Assembly (NCBI GenBank): GCA_014607495.2
Contig: CP053163.1
Location: forward strand, 2,336,716-2,400,715
Direction of reading: 5' to 3'
Length of the DNA: 64,000 bases
Origin: Carposina sasakii
Taxonomy: Eukaryota > Arthropoda > Insecta > Lepidoptera > Carposinidae
Part shown: positions 49,501 through 58,500 of the stretch, one piece after another
How the letters are laid out: each line of letters begins with the position of its first letter
Numbering within the stretch: the first letter of the stretch is position 1
Notes under the pieces: generated by a model
The model's input: only the letters and a program-made list of their open reading frames with translations
Told to the model about the DNA's origin: nothing
Databases searched by the model: none
Position numbers and translations under genes: made by a program

Positions 49501-52500
49501 GTTAAGCAAATAATTATTAAAATAAAAAGTAAAATATTTGTTTTATTAAGACGTCATTCCCTAAACATGCGTAAATATTTTTTTTAATATACGTGATGTT
49601 GGTGTGCCTAATCTTAATAAATAAATAAATGAATTAATAGGCGCTAATAATATAATAATATATTTTTTTAAATCTTGTAAAACTAAAAACTCGCACGAAT
49701 TGATTGAAGCAGCTAGTGAGGGTGAGGTCTAAAATAACTCAACTCAATGTGTTGTGAAGGAATGTTTGTGTATGTGAAATGTATGCTTCTGATTTAAGTT
49801 AATTGAGAACTCATTCGGTGCTTTTACACACACGCGTCTAAAATTAATCACTATTTATAAATGACATTTAACGGCATAATAATTCAAACAGTCAAATTTG
49901 GGCAATGTTTAGCTCAAACAATGTTTTCATGCTATAAAATAGCAAGTGTGGGGATAAAACAAATCTAGATTTACAAATTTGCTGCAAGTGGGACAAAAAC
50001 TACGCTTTCCCAGAATGTCGCTGCCGTAAAGGCGTTAAAGCCTTGAAGGAATTTTCCAGTGGAAAGTTCCCTCAACGTGGAAAGTTTCCACGTGGTGGCA
50101 CGGCTCCGTATAGAGGGCGTGGTTTTCTATATAACGGCACCACTTTTCTGTTAAAATGTTGAGCTTTCATGATGATGATGAAGCTTTCAGCAGAGAAATG
50201 GGTCTGCGTTCAGGAGAGAATGTTGAGAGAAACGCAGACACGCTCCTACTTGAAATAACAATAGCAATGACACATGTCATTGCTAGTGCTGTTATAACTG
50301 GAAAGCTTTCTTCTATATTTTGTATAGTCATAGTGCTCTGTATTGTCAGTGTTAATTAGTAAAATAAACAGTTTACCTTTATTACAAGGTCTAAATCTTT
50401 ATTTAATCCATCAGAAATCATAGCCCAAGGCTAGATTTTTCGATAGACAGATAGTTCTATAAATTAATTTTATGCTGTCTTCAGCAAGAAAGAAAGAGAC
50501 AGCATCAACTTTACCTTTCAAACCTATCTGACCATTGTGATAATCAAGTGCAGTGAATTTATTAACTGAATCTGACAACTTCACCGACTGTAGGTAACTA
50601 GTAATTGAACAAGATAATAAATTGTACAAACTTAATTAGTCTAGCAACTAAAGAGTTTTTAGCAATTGAACACACTAAATATGGCAACTAAACAGTCTTG
50701 AGTGTGAGTGGAGTGTGAGTGTGGACTGTGAATACCGTTGTTGGAGCGCTGGCCGCCCTGCGTCGGGAACAGTTCCAGGTTGGACGGCGGCTTGTGCTCG
50801 GGCGTGCCGGCGTGCGAGCCTTCTGACGTAAACATACCACAGACTACTCAGGACCGACGTGTTAGTGCGTCGTCGTGCCGTAATGCTAATGCTCTATACG
50901 ATCGCACTCGGAAAGGTTCATCAATTTTGTCTTCCCAAATCTTTACTAAGGAGTGGCTGACGTAAATGGGTCTAACAGATTAGAGGAATTTACACGTTGA
51001 TGTAGTACAATTATTAACGAACCGTCAACGTGTCAGCTCATAATAGGGTCAAGACACACTATTAACACCCGACCGACGTGTAGATACACCTGTCAGTACA
51101 TATTAATCCCATACATTTTATATGGTCAATGACAATGACAAATTAGCAACACCCCACGAGACTCCACGCGCCATATATTTTCGTCGTGTCGACACATCGG
51201 ATATTAATAACGTGTCTTGACCCTAATTAGTACATTTAAAATGATTTTTAGCATTACGGGAACGACGGTCGACTTTTTTGACGACGTATGTTTACAAACA
51301 CAACTAGATTGGTCACTCGATCCACTCTTTTTATTACGTATCTTGCAAAAGCAATGCTAAAGAAAAATGCAAAGTTATCGCTAATTGCTCATAAAATTCG
51401 TATAATGTGACCGAAATCGCTAAGGAATCGGGCCATTGCAAGGTGATAATTGTACAATTTTCGCTATCGCATTGTTACCGTTTTGCCATTGCAAGTTACG
51501 TAGTCATTCTACCAGTCGTGTAGTTAGTGATATTAATGCATGTACCAGTATGTATAGGTATATGTTCTCACGTGACCATCGATCTTTAGAAAGAGATAGA
51601 ACATAACTACTAAATTGCGAGAGAAAAGAGTAGGTACAGAGTAAATCCATATATAGGTAGAATCAAAATCACATTGAGCTACCTCAGTACATATATAAAA
51701 AATACAAAATATACACACTTATAATATTGATAAACATTGTATGCAAAGGTCTACTTACATAGCATCTTAGAATATTGCATATATGTATAGCATAAAAGGA
51801 ATTAAAATTATGAGTAAAGGCAAAATAATTACTCTTAGTAAAACCCTAGTAACACTTATTAAAGGGACAAATTCGACTCTATCACTATTGAAGAAGGCAT
51901 ATCCCTCTATGATTGCATTTTTCTAAAGTAGGTATGTATTCCTTCGCATACAACTCGGTATTATGCAATACTTGTAATAATAATTTTTAATAATAAACGC
52001 GGCCTAACACAGGGGGACAAGGATAGGAATAGTCGGGAAAAGAGGACAACCTGCGAATAAAAAGATGTGTTTTTCTGTACATTTTTCACCGCGCCGATTA
52101 GTATACCTTTACCAAGGTAAAGACCGTGTTATAAACAGAAGAAGTAATATAAAAAAAAAAACAAAAATATTGTTGAAAAATTGCGAAATCTTTAGTGTTA
52201 TGTACAAGTAATGCGACACGCTTATTTCTGTGGTTTTTAAAAAATACGTGAGTGTGATTATGCTCTATACCTACGTATTTAGAGTGACTCGGAAACATTT
52301 CCCATTGTATTTGCTACCGGTCGGTAGATGGTTGTATTTGCACCCGAAATGCGGCTAAAGGCTCAGTCCTAACCACGTGCGCCCTAAAAGCCTAACTGGC
52401 GAAAAGTAGGTGTGGATTTGCACACTTTAGCCTAACCCGCCCCCTGATTACGTAAAAGCAATAGCAAAGCCGAAGCCGCGCGATCGCGATAATTGAGTGT

Positions 52501-55500
52501 GTATGCTTGGGCGAGGTGCGGGGCGCGGGAGGATGCCGAACGCTCGTTGCGCGCACGCACATACTCTCAATTATCGCGATCGCGCGGCTTCGGCTTTGCT
52601 ATTGCTTTTACGTAATCAGGGGGCTGTTTGAAAATAATGTGCGTCACTATAATACAAGTATTATTTACATAGGTTTTTCTTTCATTTACGCTCCATAGAT
52701 AAAAGATATAGGTAATTAGATAACCAACCAGTCTAAACCTTAGGAGGACAGATTCCTAATATAAGAATATCCTTTATGACAGATTTCATGAATATAAGAA
52801 CAGTATCAAAGTTAATATAAGCTATACAGGGTGATTTTTGGTCGTCAACGTTCCCGAAAACTACGGAATCTCCTCATCATTACGATCATTTTTCTCCATG
52901 GAAGCATACTTGGGAAGTGTCTGGTTTCCAACATAAATGCACATTGACGCGTGTAGCAAGATTTTTTCACGACAAATTATTAATATCTGTCTACGAAAAA
53001 ACTAGCATAAACACTGGACACTATAAATTTCGCCCGAAAAAGTAATAAAAAAAAATCAAAAAAATTTACATCGTTTCCCAGCATTTTTTTGGCATAAACT
53101 TACTTTAATTGATGTATAGAGTACGTACCCTTCGTTAAGGGTGGCAACGAAAAAACATCCTGTATAGAACGATAAAAGCCCTTCACCATTAACCGGCATA
53201 GTATGATCGCGTGTTGTATGAAAATGAATGTGAACATAAAATAAACAGATTTTGGTTATGGATTTTTACTTCCCCCAAAAATCTATACTTTTCTCAAACT
53301 TGTATTAAAATATCTATCACTTAAAACTAACTAAGCCCCTTCTATTAAACTTAAATATAGATCATAAAACAAATCAAATATACCAATAATTGCATTTATA
53401 ATTATAGTGTAGCGGCTGGGTTCCGCCGCCACCAAACCACGCAACGATTGCATTGCGGATCGCTAAAATCGTGCAGCTAGGCAACGCTTATTTATAAATA
53501 AGCGACGTCGGGGTCACCAATGTGGAAGGGTGCTCCAGGCCTTCCCAGCGAAGATTTTAAATGAAATAATTTACTCTATGAAAATATAATACTCTCTATT
53601 ACGCCCAATTATATACCATAATAAAAATTACTAAGCCAATATTAACCATACTACATATTCACCGTAACCCCAAGAGAAATAACATGTATTTGAAACCCAA
53701 AACCAATCCACAACCAAAGCCATTTGGTTCAGAGACAAATTAGGCAGAATTCCGGCAAAAATGTTGTATAATTTTGAAAAAAAAGATTCATATATTTTGT
53801 ATGACAAATTAAAATCACAGAGATTAATTATTAGATATATTTTATACACGACGTAAAGGAATTTAAAAACAAATTCATTTTTATTTAATTTAAATGGCCT
53901 TTCATACATGATATGGTAATGATATTATAAAATCGCGTTGCAGTCGCTGACTGCAGCAGATTTTAAGCTAAATATGTATTAAACTCATGTTGTCTGGCTA
54001 TTGCTGCGTTCGTTTGGAAACGCATGCTTTGCTAGGGCACTTTCCAATAAAATATAAATAACGGGCTAAAAGTTAAATCCCAAACCGAAAGTCCCAAAAA
54101 GCCGAAATCCCGCCAAAATTTGCCACCAACCAACCAACAAAATAAAACCAAAAAACCCTGACCTGCCCACGGATCTCTCATTTGCCTCGGCGCGGGATGC
54201 GGCCTGAACTGCCTATCGCCGGAGCTGTGGCTTCGGTACACGTCGTGGTTGGGGTGCGGTTTGAAGGTCAGGGGGGGGTCGGCGTCCCACGCGGCCAGGG
54301 GGTCGCGGGGGTCGCGGGGGGCGCGGGGGCGGGACAGGTCGCCCACGGACGAGGAGAGGGGCGGGCGGGGCTTGCTGAGGTCTCCGCTGGAGCCGAACCG
54401 CCTACCGTTGTTGAAGTCGTGCACACCATCTATGTTCAGGTCGGCGAGGGTCTTCGGCACGAACTCTAGCTTGGGACGGTTGGCTGCTTCTTCCTTCCTG
54501 AAATTGACGAGTTGTATTTTTAGAATGGCGGCACCGTATTTGCGCTGAGTAGTTGGTGCCACTGTATCCAGAGTTTTATTAAACAGCTGTGAAAGTTTGT
54601 TTAGGTACACATCAGCTTATTGCAGTCCATTGCTGGGCGTAGGCTTCCCTCAGGACACACTACAATGCTATTGTCATAAGGGGGTGATTTTCTGACTATG
54701 TTGGCAACACGGGAGACGCTGTTGCCGGAAACCCTTAATCGCCTCTTACGATACCCACGGACAGATATGACTTACTTGCCGACACCACACATAGGCTATA
54801 TTAAAATGACTAGCGGCCGCCCGCGACTTCGTCCGCCTGAAACTTTATCTATACGTGTTATTCTCATGTATAAACTACACACCTGACAACACACAGTAAC
54901 AAACATACATCCATCCTCACAAACTTTCGCATTTATATTTATAATACTAGTGGACGCCCGCGACTCAGTCCTCGTGGACTGCAGAAAAAACAATATGTCG
55001 AAATTATCCGGGATAAAAATATTTTCCCGGGATAAAAGCAGCCTATATGTTAAGTGGAACCTGTCACAATATATTCCTGAAAACTGCATTGAAATCGGTT
55101 CGGTCGTTTCTGAGATTAGCGTGCACAAACATAGATCTGTTACAATTTTATTATATGTATACATTAATACGTACTCTTCCTCTAGAGTGGCGACCAAGTC
55201 CTTGAGTATCTCGGTGCACTGCTGGTGGTACTCCAGTAGACCTTCCGCGAAGAACGTCAGCTGTGCCACTTGCTCCACCTGTGTCACGTGACCATGGTTA
55301 TTAAACTAATTGAATACATATTGGGTGTAAAAAGACAACGATGTTCTTTTAATACCTCGTATTATTTACAACATCACGATATTTTTTTTTTCTATAAAAG
55401 CACCCCTGGGAAACCACGGGTTTCCAAGATATTGAGGTTCAAAGTTACATTAATATTAGCATTTTTTTAACATAAAATCCATCTGGAATCGGTTATTAAT

Positions 55501-58500
55501 TTTTTTTTCAAAGATACCATGTCATAATGTTAGTTTTGTAGGTACAAATTTGTACATTGCGCATCAAACGAATACATTGCTTGCAATAAAATTACATTTT
55601 TTTTCATAATTTTTTTGTCATTTCCCAGGGTTGGTTCCATAGAAAAAAAAGATCGTTACCTTACACAGGATAGGAGGTATTAAAAAACAACGTTGTCTTT
55701 TTACATCTGTATGTAGCGGCGCCACCTATCGGATTCCTTCAGATTCATAAAGTACATCCCACAGTCACGTGAACTAATTAAATGAAGATGTAGAATGGTG
55801 TACAAACCCTCACGTTGAAGATAACGGCACGGATGACAAACCTATAGTTACCGAAAACGCACTGCAAGCGTGCGGCTTGATGACAAAATTACATAATTAC
55901 TAGCTAAACCTGCGTTTTTCATATGAGACACAGTTAAAATTAATATGGAGAAGAAGTGAATACAATCTTTTTAGTATAGAAAATGCACTAGAAATACATT
56001 TAGGCCCACTTGTAGTATATGCAGAAACTAGATTTAAGTTTAATCGAGAACTGACACACATGTCGTCCTGCTTTTTTGACACAATTAGAAAGAGCTGCCA
56101 AATTGCTAATTCCGGATTTTATACAATCTAAATTTACACAAGTAGGCCTCAATTATATGGCCGAATTTCGACAAGGCGACAAGGCCGGTATGAAATAAGT
56201 TTGATTGATAGACCCCTTATAAAATAAAATCACTTACATCATTATCCAATAGATTGAACATGCCAATCTGCGCCAGATGCAGCGACTCCGCGAACTTATC
56301 CTCGGCCTGTCTGATCTCATCGTCTGGAATATGGGCGCCTTGTGCATTAACGCTTCGAAAACCAACATTCAAATTAAGAACGTAACGGAAAAAAAAAAAC
56401 AAAAAGAGCATACAAACCAAACGTAGCAAAACAAAACGCGGTGCCAGAATGAACGTGATTGGTGGGTACGGCGCATGCGGGCGGGGCGGGAACACAATCA
56501 TGAAAGAGAGAGCTTATATTATAGGTACGGTCTAACCTTGCGATTGATATGTCAATTCATTATTTGAATTTAGATTTTTTCAACATTAGCGGGTCCCGAA
56601 ATAGCATACTATAATGTATATTAAATGCCTGTCTATTGCAATTTATTGCCCTCCATAGGTCAATATTAGACAACTTGTATTTCGTACAATTTGCTGTACT
56701 TTGCTTTATGCACAATGAGGTTTTAAAATCAATGTTTCATGCAAATTTTGTACAATGTCAAAACTGTCAATATCATGAAATGATTGGTTTTACGAGTAAA
56801 TGACATTGATGTAGATGTCAAGCTATGTTTCCGAAATCATGTTTTATGATATTTGAGCCCCAAAATCGTAAAATAGCATAACATTATCAGAAAAATAGTG
56901 TTTAGATCTGACCAATCACTAAAGACGATTATCAACACTATTAATGCCACAAACGGCAATGTATAACACAATATAAAACATATGTTAGGGAGACAATACA
57001 TAGCTCTGTTACTAGCAGACTACTATGGCATGTGATCTCATGATGCTACTCAATACCACATACCCTGCCTCGGAGTGTGACTGTGACTGGGACTCATGTA
57101 AGGGCTAACCCGACCCGGCCCTGCTTAGGTTTTCCCAAAATAAAGAGAGAGAAAAAACATAAGGGTTTAACAAGAAAAAATAATACACAACGAACATTTT
57201 AACTTAATGTTTGAAGAGTTTAAAGTTCAATAAGCAATATTGAAATAAAAAAATCTAGTGACAAAGGAGAGTGCTCAATGTTCATACAGAAACAATAATA
57301 AAGAGCTAATTAAAGCAACATAATGGATTGTTGCAATTAGTAAAATTGCCTTTGCGCCAGTGATGTGTTATGTTACTATGGCTGCGTTTGATATCCACCA
57401 ATCAAATACATTGACATCATGGACCAATGAATATTATTGGTGGATATCATCATATAAAATAGTAAGAACTCTCTCTTCGTCTTCTTTCAATCTCTGATGG
57501 AAAAGCAGACTTACTATCATATCTGGCAAACCCTGAATTAGTCAGTCAGGTATTTTATACGCGCGGGTTTGCGAATCCTTTTTGAGCATTCTCCTTTTAC
57601 CAATTGTTTACTACTCCTATAAAGGCTGCCAATAAATAATAAAATAGTAGTAGAGAGTAATCACCTTTTGCTTGCCGGCGTCGCTTGCAGTCGAAGTCCA
57701 GCCTACGCCCCTGTAGTTTTTTCCGGTGATGCTGAAATAAAATTTGAAATTTATTTTGTAACTCTAATTATTTTTTTACGCAGGTTTAGTTTCTTATTGC
57801 AAATAATTTTAGTTCGTAGGTAGTTATATTTATTAGTTATGTAATCATGATTTCAGTAAATAAAGATTTTGTATAAACAGTGTATAAAAGCTTCGAAAAT
57901 TCTTAGTAAACCTTCTTTTAGCACGTACGTTAAATGACGCCGTCTAGTGTCACTGCTATTTGACGAAATGTCTTTAGTGACTTTACTGTAAGTTAGGTTC
58001 GATTTAGATCTACTGGAAAAGCGATCAAGCCGAGTAAAAGCAGACGTGTTTTTGCAATGGAATCCGTATTTAAACTAAGACAAGACGGCCGATATACCCA
58101 AGTTTTCATTAGCACAACATTGGACGCCCTTGGGCGATAGATGGACCGATACTTAAAGAGGGCGGCTGATAGTGATAACATGACAAAAACGGGAGATAAA
58201 ACCGTGTGGCGTGCTCTGGGGAAGCCTTACGTGCAGCAGTGGACTGCAATAGGCTGACGAATCAAATCAAAAAACCCAAGTTTCCATTATCATTACCTAT
58301 AGATAACCTATTAAAGCACATACCATGACCTCCTTAAGATCTTTCGTCTGCAGATGGTGCAGCGGCTCGAGGAAGTTCTGCTTGATGTTGTCGTCGAGCG
58401 AGTACTTGACGTCCGCCATCTGCTTCAGCGCCTCGCCCATGTCCACCATGCAACGCGCTGAGGAGCATGCAGATACATATTCTTTATATATACTGCCGCT

